A stretch of 64,000 nucleotides of DNA. Origin: Helicoverpa zea. Lineage: Eukaryota; Arthropoda; Insecta; Lepidoptera; Noctuidae. The first letter of the stretch is position 1. Each line of letters begins with the position of its first letter. The notes below the pieces were generated by a model that saw only the letters and a program-made list of their open reading frames with translations, ran no database searches and was not told the origin of the DNA. The stretch covers positions 12,294,189 through 12,358,188 of the forward strand of contig NC_061455.1 in NCBI RefSeq assembly GCF_022581195.2, read 5' to 3'. Below are positions 8,066-21,800 of this stretch, in pieces. Made by a program: the position numbers and the translations under genes.

Positions 8066-10773
8066 GATTACGAAGCTTTTTAAGAAATTAACACTTAAAT
8101 TATTAAAGTGCACGAGGCAGCTCTAAAATGATTACCAATTTGCTTGAAAAAGTACAAAGTACCTAAATATATACACACGATTTTGGTTTTGAAACTAAAC
8201 TCAATTCAAAAATTAACTGATTTATGTACCTACGTTTAAAAAAGTCTAAAAAAAAGACAGCTATCAAAACATTCAAACTTTCACGCACAAACTTTTTTCA
8301 TCCATCCAATTTTTAATTTAATTAAAGTCCGATAAAAATCGCGCGTCCACAGGTTTTTACTTGGCTACAGATAGAGGCGTCACTTCGATAGTAGGCACGC
8401 GATCGCGGCGAGTGGCACCGCCCTATCAGGCTAATGTCTTGATCGGTCGGTAATCCTACTTTATTTGTATGGTAATCTTGGAGAAAAGGCACCGTTTAGT
8501 GCAACTTGCAATGTTTATTGTTTATTTAGGTACTTTGTTTTTGTTTGCATGTGGTATGTGTTTTGTTTCTAGCAGTGAGGACGCAATACTTAGTTGTATT
8601 TTTTATATAAGTACGACTAGGTGTCTAGTGACTAGAAGCGGTTTGTGCCAAGTCAGTTCAAAGGAAAGAAAATTCAATTTATTAATTCTGCAGATTATAA
8701 GATAACCTGATTAGCTAAGAGATGCCTATTCTGTCGATGAATAAGTCTATGTTAGATTTAAATATTTGAAAAATGTGTCAAAAAAAATATTATATTACAT
8801 TATAATTTGATGTTGTCTAAAATTTAAACTAATTAATGTCGTCTAAATATTCAATGAACTCTTTAAAATGGGTTAGAAGCTTTTAGGAGTACTCATATAG
8901 AAGTTTTAGTACCACACAAGTTGTCTAAGTACCTTTGAATAATTAATTAATGGTTTCAACTTGATAATAAGTTAAGTAATAAATAGTACACTAATTAAGA
9001 TCTAGCATTTATATATGAATTAATTAAAGTTTGGTTTTTGTTTGGTTTCTGTTATAATTTTGGTTGGTATTAAATAAGATTTAAAGTTATAATTGAAAAT
9101 AAAATGCTTATGGTAGATATTACTGAAATAAATGTCATATTATTCGTGTATAAAGTATAACTAGAAAGTTTTACATTATTATGAAATCAGAGCAGTTTGC
9201 GTTTCTCTAATGCGTGGTCTCAGGGGCCGGATATTTAGTCCCAGGACCAACGAAGCATCAAAACTGCGCACCTTAGAAATCGTAAAAGACATAAAAGCAC
9301 TTAATACGAAATAAACAAACAAGAAACGCCCCGAAAATCGATCCAATAACCTTAATCGCGTCGAGCCGCAATATTAAACGAGGCATAAAAAGATAAAGGG
9401 CGCGCCACACGTATACTGTAAGTGTGTTCGCGTCGAGCGGCCCGTGCTGCCTTTACTAGCAGTTTATAACTACTTTGCAAGCTCACTGGCGCACGCCAGC
9501 CCTTACGGAGGCACTCAAAAGATATAGCGCCGACTTACGGCGCGCCTACTGAATACGAATATCGTGTGAATGGTGCGTACCGATGGACAGAGTTATAGCG
9601 AATCGTTTGCTTTTTAATATTGAGTGTTTTTATGATAATACGAGTGGGGTTTTATCGATATCGGATGTGGCTTTGTGTGCAAACGTTGAACATCTCTGCG
9701 TGTGACTAGTCTGTTGAATGCCCTTTTCTTTTTATATGTTCCGATAATTCGATGGTCGTACAGTATTTCGGTTTCCTAAAACTGTGGGTGTAGGTTACCG
9801 ACTCAATAAAGGACTTAGGAGTTTCTAAAATGGAACGACCCGACTTAGGTGTTATAGTTCGTGTTATTGGTAAACAAAAGCTTGATGTATAAAAAATAAC
9901 GCGTATTCGATAGTTACTGGAGTACCTAGAATACTTCAATTTATCTCCTAAAACAAAATGGAAAAATTCACAAAAACCTATATTTCCAACAAAAAAATAA
10001 AGCAACTTTTCCCATTCCACAACTAGAAGATTAGCATAGAAAAAAAACCCCGAGAAATACAGGAAAATCGATATAAACCGTGGCTCAACCGGCGACAGGC
10101 CGGTATCTATTCCGCACAATTAACCGTAGAACCGGCCACGTCTTATCTGCTCCGGCAGGCCTTCTTAGCGCGAACTTAGCCACGAAATAGGTCAGTGCAG
10201 ACCCTTATTAACGCCTATTGTGGGGAAACTGGCCTGTTATTGATTATTATTGATGGGGAAAAAGTTTGGAAATTGGGAATTTCGGGGAGTTTGTATGGTG
10301 GGTGCTTTAATTGGTTTTGGTGGGATGGTTTTTGTTATGGTAAGTTGTATATTTGAGAGGCAGATGATCGGTGTTATATTTTCCTATGATATTGAAGTCT
10401 CAGGTTTTTTATACATAGATTTATGTGTTTCGGCATTTAATTTATTCAAAACGTAGCTATCTAGAATATGTCTTTATAGTATTTCGTTATAATTATAACA
10501 TTATTTACATTTACCGATATATCGCATAAGGACATCTGGAAATAGCTTCTTAGTCAACATTTACAACTTACAAAGTAAAGTAGATGGAATCGAAAAAAAA
10601 TATCCAGTGGTAATTTTGGGGCACTAGTTGCAAGACCCAACTAACAGAACTAGGTTACTTTTACGTTACAAAGTGCACCGTATTTAGCTAATACAACTAG
10701 CGAAGTTACTCTCACGAACTTTTGCAACCGAGCTAAAATATACGACCATAGCCCGCTGCCGAACTGAGGAAAA

Positions 10774-11074
10774 ACTAAGTATATTTAGTCACATAGTTTT
10801 TCTTTAGCACTAGTAATTAATAAGACAAGCTAGATTGCACGTAATTAAACTGTTTTGCATATAAACAATACAAACAATTATTATGTGTGTGGATAAACAC
10901 AGCATTTATTGAAGAAGCATTCCATTCCTAAATCTTGCCATGGACAAGCTATTTCTTACAGGAAAAACCTTCTCTATATTACCTGTACCCTTTTACTCGC
11001 AGAGCAAAATTAAGTATATTTAGTCAATTTTTTGTTTAGCCAAGTTTTTCTTTAGCTCTAGTAATTAATTAGGA
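10774..11074. repeat. local diverged direct repeat, about 237 bp apart
   Basis: TAAGTATATTTAGTCA, then TTTTTCTTTAGC and CTAGTAATTAAT, occur in the same order at 10774-10823 and 11010-11074. The spacing between blocks is a little longer in the second copy. Confidence 0.6.
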
Positions 11075-11709
11075 GTGTTCGTAATAGATTGAAAGTTTCA
11101 TTGCAAAGTGGAGCATCATTTAGATAGTGTTGGACAGTGATAGCGGATTGCCTGCTCTTAATAGCTCGCGATAAATACTGTCAGTTATTAATTGTGGGGC
11201 GTAAGGTAGAAGAATTAGCGGGGCGAGTTGGAGATTGTTTTAACATGCTTATACCCTTAGCTTAGCTAGTAATTTATTAAATAATAATCTATTTTTATAA
11301 CAGTTTCATCTTTTTATGAAACCGTTAAAACTTTATGGACAAAAGTAAATGTTGACATATTAAAGGATTCGTGTTAAATGTATATTTAATTTTAATTTGA
11401 TTTTCCCACAAATGAGAATTTAATGGCAATATAATATAAGTATTAATTTAAATACAATTAAAGGACGATTCTTTCTTTAGTTTCGTTGTAAAAGGAAGTA
11501 GGTAATGTAATCTATGAAAGTAGTGGTGGTGTGTCTTGTCCATAGTCTATATTTATCCACTTGCACCACAGACAAAGGTCGGCTCGTCGCACGCAATACA
11601 ACGATTTTTTTGCCTCTCACCGTTTACAATCGGCTGCCTTAAATTTTGATAACAGAATTAAAACAATGCAAAACCCCTAAAGGGCTCGCACCCAAATTAC
11701 TATCGACAC

Positions 11710-11735
11710 GAACTTTAAATATATATTTAAAGTTC
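11710..11735. repeat. perfect 26-bp palindrome
   Basis: GAACTTTAAATAT is followed directly by its exact reverse complement with no spacer. Confidence 0.9.
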
Positions 11736-12495
11736 AGACACTTAATTTAAATAACAATATGTTCAGAAGATTTATAGTGAAAATTAATAGCAAGTAATTT
11801 ATTTGTGCCTCGTTACAGATTTAAATATTGACTGAAATATTTAAATGTAAATATTATGTTTAAAATTGTGGCCGTCTAGTTTTGTAAGTAAACCGAAACA
11901 GATTTTAATATTTATTTAGTGGTCTGTGTGCAATAAAGTAATAATTTCACATAAATGTGTACGAATAATAAAATAAGTGGTTGAGAATACTTTCTCCAAT
12001 TTTATTACGTTTCGCATAATTATTTTACATCCATTTATTCTTAAGTGAGAAATCCAATTCCATGTTTATGTCATTCAATTAGTGTGAATTGTCTTTTGTT
12101 TTTCGCACACTATTTTTCCATTTATTTTCTCTTACAAAAACAGATAATATCTTATAGCTCAGCATCTAATTATGTAGACATTTTTATCAAAACTTTTTAA
12201 TATACCTCGACCAATCCACATCTTTCAACTGCAAACTAATTTCACATACCCGAAATTCAATTGAAACCGCAGATACAGGCGTCCATCTTTAATTCTGTAT
12301 AATCCGCCGAAACCCTGAGGTTATTAATTGCTCCAATAATATGCAAATACGTACAGCCGTTACGAAGTTACGCGTCTGTTATTGTCGAACATTTTTCTTA
12401 ATTTTTATTTTGGCGTTACATTTATTGAGGCTGTTATTGGACTTTGGGGAGATGGGGCGACGGCTGGTTGTTTTTTAATTGTGGGGTTAAATATG

Positions 12496-12600
12496 TGTTA
12501 ATATGATGACCCTCATCCTCCGAGTCTTTTTCCCAAACTATGTTGGGGTCGGCTTCCATTCTAACCAGATGTAGCTGAGTACCAGTGCTTTGACTGTGTG
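12496..12600 (-). mobile_element. SINE 3'-end fragment
   Basis: The plus strand reads TTCCCAAACTATGTTGGGGT, GGCTTCCATTCTAACC and TGAGTACCAGTG. This is the reverse complement of the 3' part of the SINE at 38229-38617 (GACTGGAAG, ACATAATTGGGA). The match fades after about 12600. A minus-strand open frame here is a by-product of the repeat. Confidence 0.75.
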
Positions 12601-12780
12601 TACTTGGGTCGCTGCTGTGCCATTTCTCACGGGCTGTTATGGCATACACAGATCTAAGCCTAAAATGTAACTACTAACATAGGTGTAAGTGTTACTAACA
12701 AGTTTTTGTGTTTACTGGTATTTTTTTGTATATTATGAGTCAAAGTTACTTGAAATAAATGTAATTATTATTATTATTTA
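12601..12780 (+). mobile_element. probable LINE-type 3' tail
   Basis: The segment ends in GAAATAAATGTAATTATTATTATTAT-type sequence, the usual form of a retroposon 3' end with an ATT microsatellite (about 12760-12778). The body is not recognised. Confidence 0.4.
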
Positions 12781-13819
12781 CAAGGTTAATATGATGACCA
12801 TTCTGCTGTAATTAATAAATGCATATATTTTTAAAATGTTTATGTAAATGGTGACTAAGCTGCGGCTGGTTTCTTTTTACGAAAGTAACCCTGAAATGTG
12901 CACAAGTTTCTTACGCTTGTGGTCATAATCTACATTGCAAGCACGTCATGTATGTATGTATGAATGTGCACTAATGTTCCAAGTCATTAAATATTTACAT
13001 TTCTATTCATTTCTCAGAAACTTATAAACGTTTAAAGTAATGAATACCTTTAAAAACTAAGTTACTTTCCATAACAAATCACTTGGAACCGATACTGTGT
13101 TATGCGCTTATTTATTTTAACAGATTTTCAAGAAATAGGAGATACTCAATTTGACTACGTATTTCTTATAGGTATGCCTGGGATTTTTTTCAGATAATAA
13201 CAATAGTTAAACTGACTTTAACTGACATGCTTCTCTACTTTACGTGGAAAGATAAATAAACATTACCCATTTTCGCTTTAGGCTAAATATAAATAGGTAG
13301 GAAGATAAGCTGTCATTGAAATATATATTTTTTAAGCATTCGGATATAATAACCCATGAAAATTTCTATAAACGTTTTGGTAAGGTGAATCATCTTAATT
13401 TTCGACACCATCAAAATAAACACATTGAAAATGAATTTTCTCAAAATAAAATCCAAATAAAATAACAATTTCCCATTAAAAAAAAAGCAAAAAAGATTAA
13501 CATGCCTTCTCACCATAATCCACATTTATAGCGCCGCCAAGATTAATCTGCGAAAGCCGTATAAAGCCGCGTTCACACAGCAGATCGCGATGAGTGGTGG
13601 TCGGCGACCGTAAAAATAATGGGCGGCAAGCAATCGCGCGTGTGTGCTAGCCCTGTTTAAATCTGTCGTACAAATATATGCTGTTGTTTGGTAAGCATTG
13701 CTGGTTTAGTAAGGAAGTGTTTTGGATTGGTGTTAGGTTTGAGGGTAATGGATAATATGGGAGTGAAACTTTGTTTAACAGCGTAGCTTTTTCTCAAGTA
13801 TGCTAGAGTCACCTGTCTT
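12781..13819. other. non-coding stretch, no gene recognised
   Basis: AT-rich with scattered stops. A GC-richer patch at 13550-13660 (ATCGCGATGAGTGG region) has no open frame of note. Confidence 0.6.
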
Positions 13820-13965
13820 GTTGGATATAGTTGAGTGCAGTTGTTTACATGGAGTGACTGCCTGTCTGACCTTCACAACTCATTTACTCAGGTAACTAGA
13901 TACTACCTGGTAACACTGGTTGTCAGACGAAAGCCAAAGATGTTCGAAACATGACATGTTCGAAT
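13820..13965 (-). mobile_element. SINE fragment, same family as 38229-38617
   Basis: The plus strand has GACTGCCTGTCTGACCTTCA and CTGGTTGTCAGACGAAAGCC. These mirror the reverse complement of the SINE's GGAGGTCAGATAGGCAGTC and GTCAGAAGCC segments in the same order, so this is a diverged copy in minus orientation. Confidence 0.7.
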
Positions 13966-13967
13966 AT

Positions 13968-13971
13968 CTTT

Positions 13972-14003
<32 letters not shown>

Positions 14004-14005
14004 TT
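13968..14005. repeat. (CTTT)n microsatellite
   Basis: About nine near-perfect CTTT units directly after the SINE fragment. Confidence 0.95.
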
Positions 14006-17000
14006 ACATTGTCACATGAAAATAGTGCAAGCTTTATCTCAAAGGATTTAGTAAATTATTTGATTTTAATTGGCTAAATGTTTTGTTATTTTTGTCCAAG
14101 AATAGCAAAGGGTTAAGTTCAGTGATATTTAGTCAAGGTCAAACCGCCTACAGTGTACTATCAACTTCGTTTAAGAATAACTTGTAATTCATCTTAAAGA
14201 GCAAGATTCATTATATAATTTGTTTTAAAACTTAAAAGGCCCTTACAGCACCAAGTTTTCTCCAGACTACACTAAACAGTGATTCAAATATCCTAGCAAA
14301 ATAAATTTTGATTTAATTTCACATCTTAGGCAATAATTGCCAAAGGTAAATAAAAACCAGTCTATATAGTTATTTTAAGGTTTAAGCATTGCATATAAAA
14401 GATATCACATTATACAGGAATATTTTAAATCCTGTGCAAACATGATGGACGCGTTTTTTTTTATGTGTCACAGTTTTTAAAACAAAAGATAACAAAAAAA
14501 GCGCAATCGTTAAAAGTTAGCCCTGTATAAGTTCCTATAGTACATAATACAGTTTAGATATAATACATAATATAATTCCATCCGTATAGGCGTATATGTT
14601 TTCTCTTTTGCTCGTCAGGTTCTCGAGGTCTCGTCAATAACTGTAGGTAATGTTATTACGTTGATGGAATAATTTATTATTCCCCATTAAGCCGTTTATA
14701 CTTATACCTACTATATATTATGGGAATCAAAGGAAAATATCGAAACTTATCTTAAGACTATAGTTTGTAGTAAAACTTGGAGAATAAGTCAGCAATTTTG
14801 TTGACTTACATTCCATAAATAGTGACGAAGAGATAGGGTGAATGTGATGTATAAATCTGATAGTTTATATATCAGGGTTTACCATATCCATCGATAAGGA
14901 TAGAACTTTGAGTATTTGGAAGTCTTTGATAATATTTATATCAAAATGACACCTATTTTTTTAAGACAAATAAGCTCTCAGTATGCGGTGTCAAGTCATT
15001 GTAATTTTTTGTAAAAGTACAAAAACTTTCAAAGAATTAGAGTACTGAACATTAACGATTTTAACGTATTTTAAATTAAGTACAGTACAAGGAAGTATTT
15101 CTTCTACTTTTTGTACAAGTAGAGTGAGTAACTCGGTAATGGATATTGTGCATGGGGCTATTATCGCTAGCGAACATCAGAAATTGAATTTGTATTAGCT
15201 AATTTAGTTGTAACATGTTCTTTATTTTTGCATGCTTGCCTGACGTTATTTTGTTATTACCTATTTTGCTACGGTTAGCTATATTTCTGTAGAAAGGAAC
15301 AACTGTGAAAAATATTCATGTTTTGATTGCACATCCTTTATACGAAGCAGGTTTCATTACTAGATCTCATAAATGAAACGAACGATAGCAAACATGAAAT
15401 TATGTCAAATATTAAAGAAAATGTTGTTTCAAAGAAATATAAAAGCAATATATTTATATAATACATGCTTTATACACACTTATCGAAAGGAAAAACATTT
15501 TGGCGTGACGCAATAAAGGCATAAAACCCCTCTGTTTAAATAAGCCAACATCAAAGGTGCCTCAAAATATTGCCTTCTATTGAACTCAATGAAACAACTT
15601 TATATATTCACCGTTTTCTCTGTTTTTATATTACTTACACAGCCGGTCTCTCAAACATAGGTTTCAGCGATAAAATTATGAAAGGTCTCGAGAACCTCAT
15701 ATAAATAGAGTTTATATCATATAAATGATTGTTTCTGCAAGTATATAGCCTGTTTATATTCCTAACCTATTAATCAATTTCAATTACGAAGAAAAACAAA
15801 CTCCGCCATCGCAACACAACTTGCCTAATAATGAGATTCGAAAAGTTCCAAACTAAAGTACGAATAATAAACAACGCGTAATAATATTCCAAACATGATT
15901 ACGCTATTAAATCGAGTGCTATAAGCAAATCGATTCGAGTAATCGAGTCAGTCGAGTAAACAGAATCGATACGACTCATCGCATTCGGATCACAAAGTGG
16001 ATTTCAGTTTTTAAACGTCGCCAATTTCGGGGATCCGGCAGGTGATCGGCCGGCGCAAAGTGATAGGTGCTTCATCAAATCTTCGGAGCGGCAGCTCAAT
16101 CTTGTCTTCAATCGAATCTCGTTGATTGCGTCAAGCGCCGATATATAGGGAAATTTCATCCGTGCGCCTAATAACATTGACACGACGCCGATATCTGGCC
16201 GAAGGAAAAAGCCTTTCTTTTAAAACAATGAAAGCAAACATGAGACTTCACTTTATTACTCCGTTTGCAGCAGACTTTAATTAATTAGTGAAAGTGCCGG
16301 TGAGTCTCGGGAGATTGGTCATTAATTAAATGGGTCTTTGGCTATCGATCTACTGGCAAACAATACACTTTATTACTTTTATTACCCATTTCATTCGCTG
16401 TCTACCCGGGCCGTGCTGAGCTGCGGTTGCTTTTTACTATTAATGAGTGGCCGGCCACTGGCCAAGGAGTAATGGGAAATGTATAGTTTTCTTTACTTTC
16501 TCCGTACATTGTGGCACAAAGTTATGTTGGCTGGCAATTTAGTTGGAAGGTTGTTCCGTCAGCGTCGCTAACACAATCAGGCTTGTAGACTATGGATTTA
16601 AGTGAATTATAACAACATGGTATGCATGTTGGGCCTGTCGAAGTAATTATACAAAACAGGGTTTGCTCACAGTAATTATGTGGGTTTTAGTAATGATGTT
16701 GTTCATGAATCTATTAACATTATTGAGTTGTGTAATATAAAAAGGTCGCTAATTAAATATCTATATCTAATGATTAAAAACAGAACAATGAAATAAAATC
16801 TCCATAAAATCACGCGAATAAATTACAGCTGAATATTATTCATAATCGGCGATAATGTTACCTTACCGATTGGGTTATCGTGAAAACCAATAAATGTGGA
16901 GGATATCCGTTGAATTAATTTTATAACATTTAAATTTGATGGCGTTCACTTTTAAATATTCATTTGGCCATTAAAAGTGTCCATTAGGGCAAATCGCGGG

Positions 17001-18685
17001 CAGCGGGCGTTATTAAAAATCGCCGGGGAGCGCTAATAATGTGGCGCTTGATCGTGACAGCTCTCGTTATGGGATTATTGTTCTTGTTATACGTAGGGCA
17101 TGGCTGAACGGATCAATGGGGAATAGAAAGGAGTTTTGTCTGCACTCGAACTCGAAAGGTATGAAACGGGTCAGTTATAATTTCTTATCAATATAAAAAT
17201 TCATCAATTTGGTAAAATATTGTATAATAGTTACGATATATTATAGACGAAAATCAATCAGGCAATTTTTTTACTAATCTGAATATGTCTGTTCTTGTTT
17301 ACCTCTCTATTGTCAAAGCGTGATCAAAAAGCCTTGATTTAAAATTCACAATTTCACACCTCAAACTTAATGAATGAAAAACCGAAAGCAGAATACTCCC
17401 TACTCGGAAACTTATCACCAAGTAACATTGCATATGCACTTGCTGTTAACACTTCTCGCTTTCCCATTCAACTTATGTTGCAAATAATTCTACACCCGCT
17501 AACAGGCACTTTAATCCGATCTTATTACAGTTTTAGAATGCCAATTAGCTACAATATTTCTCCATTAGCACTCGACGGAAATGTTGGGAGGTTGGCAGAA
17601 TGCCTGCTTTTAAAGTGCTAGGAATTTTGGGTCAATTGTAAGAAGATACAATTGTTTTTGGTAGTAATTATACTGTAATTAGGATTGATTGGTGAAATGT
17701 AAGTGGGACGTTAAAAAGGAAAGTAAACTATTTTTTTAAGAAAAGGAACTTGTGAGATGACTGAAGATAGAAAGAGAAAACATGCTGAGCTGAGAATAAA
17801 TAAAATTAGAACAATGGCCGGACGATGACGATGATGATAATAGAATACTGAAGTGATATAAATAAGCTATGTAGAAGTAGATATGCGGTGAAGACAGCTT
17901 AGGGTGTAGTTCTAATATTTCATTATTCCTTCTTGATAGAAAATAAGGTCCCTAAGTGGTTGGAAACGTATTTTTTCTAATGTAATGTAGATGACGCTTT
18001 GGCTAGAAATCTTTTAAATGAACAGTCGCGAATACACGACAACGTCACTATAACTGTTTGACCTCATTTGAATAAAGTGTGAAGTTTCCCTATTACTGTC
18101 TTCTAAGAAATAAAATATCAAGTTTTCTATTCGTTGTTTTGTCTTGTTCCCTTTTTTGTGGGGAAACGGTTATTTAAATATAACAAAGTTGTTGTTTTCT
18201 GGCCTAAAGTTTAGTGTGCTATAAGAGAGTCATTTATTCGGCCCTTCTTGGTTTAAGAAGAGGAATTCCCTTCAATTGATAGCTAACTAAATTAGTTACA
18301 AAATCACTTATGACGTCTATAAGTCAAGTAAAATAAGGCCTTTACTGATAAGTGAGTCATTTAACTTCAGATCTTTATCATGAACTGAAACCTTAAATCA
18401 TAACCGACCTCCTTAGAATACTCGCAAACATTTCTGTGCGACAAAGAAATACTTTTTGTGGGTAATTTCTGAGGGAGGGAGCTATTGTGATAGCTGGCCG
18501 TTGAGAAGGGTTACCGAGTTTGTTCCGGGTTCACTTCCATTGCAAGGGTTTTGGCTTCAACCGTTTATAACCTGACGAATGTTTTTTAAAGCGATGCTAC
18601 GTTTTGAGTTTTAAGGAATAAAAAAATGTGGATTGTGGCTAATTTACATCTCGTTTGGATATTTATTTTGGTAAACTTTTATGAC
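14006..18685. other. non-coding stretch, no gene recognised
   Basis: AT-rich throughout. The 16010-16150 patch is GC-richer, with blocks such as GGATCCGGCAGGTGATCGG, but has stops in all frames; a regulatory element is possible but not demonstrable here. No tRNA or repeat family was recognised. Confidence 0.55.
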
Positions 18686-18870
18686 TTACTGGCTTTCGAA
18701 CGCGGTTTCACCCGCCTCCCGTAGCCGGATAGTAACAAAAACTATCCTAAAACCTTCTCCCGGGTCTAAGTTACTTCCATTCTAATTTTCAGCCAAATAG
18801 GTCAAGCCATTTTTATGTTATGTCGTGACTACGGAAAACGTGTTTAATTTTTATACATATAGATTATATG
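18686..18870 (+). mobile_element. non-LTR retroposon remnant
   Basis: The head CTGGCTTTCGAACGCGG and CACCCGC resembles 38024-38055. Further in are AAAACTATCCTAAAACCTTC, TCCCGGGTCTAAG, TTCAGCCAAATAGG and a TTTTTATACATATAGAT-like end. This order is familiar from the 3' regions of abundant lepidopteran LINE/SINE copies; the family name is not asserted. Confidence 0.7.
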
Positions 18871-21800
18871 GCACTTAGGCACTAACCTAAATCTGTAGCA
18901 TTCTAGAACTCATACGTTAGTTCATTGACTTTCAAACTGAGATATCTGACATCCGTAAAACATTTAGAAATTCCATAATATAACTTCATAGAACGCTCAA
19001 GTTTCTGTAGATACGATTCCATGTTCAAGTAAAAGGTCACATTGAGAACTAATATTGCTTAACCTTCTCAGGTTAAGTGCTTGCAACGTCTGATAGATCC
19101 ATGATAAGTCACGTTTAAGTTGTCTATGAGAAAAATTGCCGTAGGTAATCTTTATGACGCGTATTTAATCCTTATATACCTACGTGAAATTGCGTGCGTT
19201 TTATATTAGAAAATAGTTGCACACTTTTGGTTGACTAGTAAATGACTGCTTTAATTTTAGGTACTTATATTGTGCTTACATAACATCGAAATTAAAGCTA
19301 CCAACATGATATTAGAATTTTCTTTGCCAAACAGCCAGATCAGAAAAGGAAACTTCCATAAATTAAAATTATTGTTCTCCCAATATAAATGCGCTGAAAC
19401 AAAACAAAAGCCTGACTTTGACCAATATCCATTAGTGACTAATTAAAAAATCACCTTTATAATTTTCTTTGAACGCCTTCGGGGGCGCTTATCCTCCTTT
19501 TGGTTGGCTTTTGAAGGTCCTTGATTACAAGAAGTCGTGTTTGGTCGCGTTTGGGCCCCAAGCGAGTGCTTCCGCGCCCTTTTCAAAAAGCCTGGCATAA
19601 GTGCGGTTCAAATGCCAGTTAAAGAGATTACGGCTCAAGAGTTCTTTCTCTTTTGTTTGTGTAGCATGGATATTTTCCTTCTTAATTTCTTTTGGTTTTG
19701 AGTGTTTGGATTTGGATGTTGTTTAATGGGCGAATCGATTTTTTTGCGGTCGGCTTAAGTGGCGGATTGAGTGTTTATTTTTGATTTAAATGTTTATGTT
19801 CGTGTTATGAATTGATTGGAAAGGTAAGTTAAAAATAACGACGTTATGTTGTGGGAGTTATGTATGTTATGTACTAGACTAAGCAATTCAGTTAAGTCGG
19901 TAGCTAGCTAATATTCCTTTCTATAAGAGAAGTAATTCATAATGCAAGACTCATAAATAAATAACGTCGCCTTAACAAAAACAATAAATAATCCTGCATC
20001 TTACAAAATATTCGTCTTGGCAAACCAATCAAAAGCCTACTTATAGTACTGATACGTATGCGTATAATAAAGGAGTCTTATAGGGAATAGTTGGAGGTCG
20101 CCGCCGGTGGTCTAATCTTGGCGGATAATCCGTTATCAATGAGACGTGAGACCCCGGCTATACCCAGCCCACGCGCCGATCGATCCCGCAGACGTATGTA
20201 ATTAATATTTTGTGCCTTTATATTATACGTATTGAGGGAATATTTATTGACTATGATAAAATTGAGATCTCCCGAATCATAAGAGGATTTGTTCATTCTC
20301 AGTGGACGTTGCATTTGTTTTGATCATATTGTGTTTGTTTTTTTTTTGCCAAATGAATTTTCAGGGTGTTTGCTTCTGTTTTTGTGTGTCAGATAATGTA
20401 CGAGTTCAGATTACATTCAAGACTTGACAAATAAACGACGTTTTTAACCCTTAATTAATCTACGGAAGTCCGGAAAACATGGCAACCTGCCGCAATATCA
20501 AGGCGATTAATTGCCGCTTTTAAAAATACTCATTTGGCAAAAAAATCGCATAAATTGCTCATAACACCCCCGCCGCGCTGAAAACATTTGGGACGAGATT
20601 TTAATTACAGAAATATTATTAAGTCAGTCGTCGAATAAAAGCAATTTAGGAGTAAAAATACGAGCGACCACCGGCGGGACAAAGGCAGAGATTTCCATAT
20701 ATAAAAAGCATAAATAATTTCGATTGTGGCCACCGAACACATAAATATAGTACGTTTTGGCGCCCTCACACACGTGCGCAAACAGCCGGGGGCCGAGCAA
20801 ATAATGCGAGTGTCACGTGTGGGGCGCGGGGGGGGGACGATACTCCAGGACTTGGGACACGAGGCTGCGGCGGCACGAGGGGGGGGGGATGCTCGGACGA
20901 AAAATAAATAGGTACACAATCTCTGGCGCACAAATACACACATTTCAACGGTATAATGTGTTTGCGGTGCTACAGAAAATTTTATTTTCTTGTGACAAAA
21001 ACGCGTGTTGCGCGCAGCGATACTCGAATTATGTGACGTTTGTTGTGACAAGAAATCGGAGGGATATTGTCGGCTGCGGTACGAAAATATTGTGAGAATC
21101 GGGATAACATAATCTGGGATACTCGGGCGACATGAAAAACGAGACAGTTATTTTCTGGTGTATTTCGTACCATATTGACTGAAGCATTGATACACATTAA
21201 ATACATCTTCAGTGTAGTACACAATTTGTGTTCAAAGTAAATCACAGACGTCTTAGAGCAAAACATATTAAACAATCTCTTACATGTACACAGACGTCAA
21301 AGTCCGTCCGTCGTGTGTACGTCTGAGGGAAGGCACACATCTCATAAGATCCTCTCACGTTAGTATATCGTCCTCTCAGGTCGTCACCGGCCGGCCGCGT
21401 CATTTACATAGGGGCCACTCTCAAATCCGCCTGTTTGTTTTGGCCGGCAAGGCACGACCGAATCGTAAGTAATTAACTTTACGCTTTAAGCTGAGTGTAC
21501 TTAACTTAATCGTGTTGTGGAATGTTAGGAAGTTGAAGAGTTCCCAATTCCAAAAGAATGTTTTTAATCAAAACCAATTAATTAATTGTTTATTATTCGA
21601 TTCTGATTTACTTGGAAGTGGGTCTTCTCTTTAATTAATTTCTCTGCCTACTCCCTTGGCGAGTTAAAATAGAGAAGCTCGATCCCACATTTATTTACAG
21701 AATGTTAACTTAAACCGAAATAGCTTCGGATAATGTCAGATAGGTAATCCTATGACCTTTTAATTGTAGGTACAGACAATAGTTTTGGCTGCTAATTAGT

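Larger units (their letters stand above)
8066..12495. other. non-coding stretch, no gene recognised
   Basis: AT-rich, with GC-richer patches at about 8340-8450, 9340-9560 and 10080-10230 that have stops in all frames. Internal structure is limited to a diverged direct repeat (10774-11074) and a perfect palindrome (11710-11735), listed separately. Confidence 0.6.

Noticed and set aside
16331..16350. TCTTTGGCTATC resembles the start of miR-9
   Set aside because: A mismatch lies in the seed-proximal part, the rest diverges, and there is no hairpin partner.
20605..21275. Several overlapping frames of 60-148 codons around the G-runs
   Set aside because: Overlapping frames on both strands reflect CpG/G-rich composition; none has a recognisable domain.
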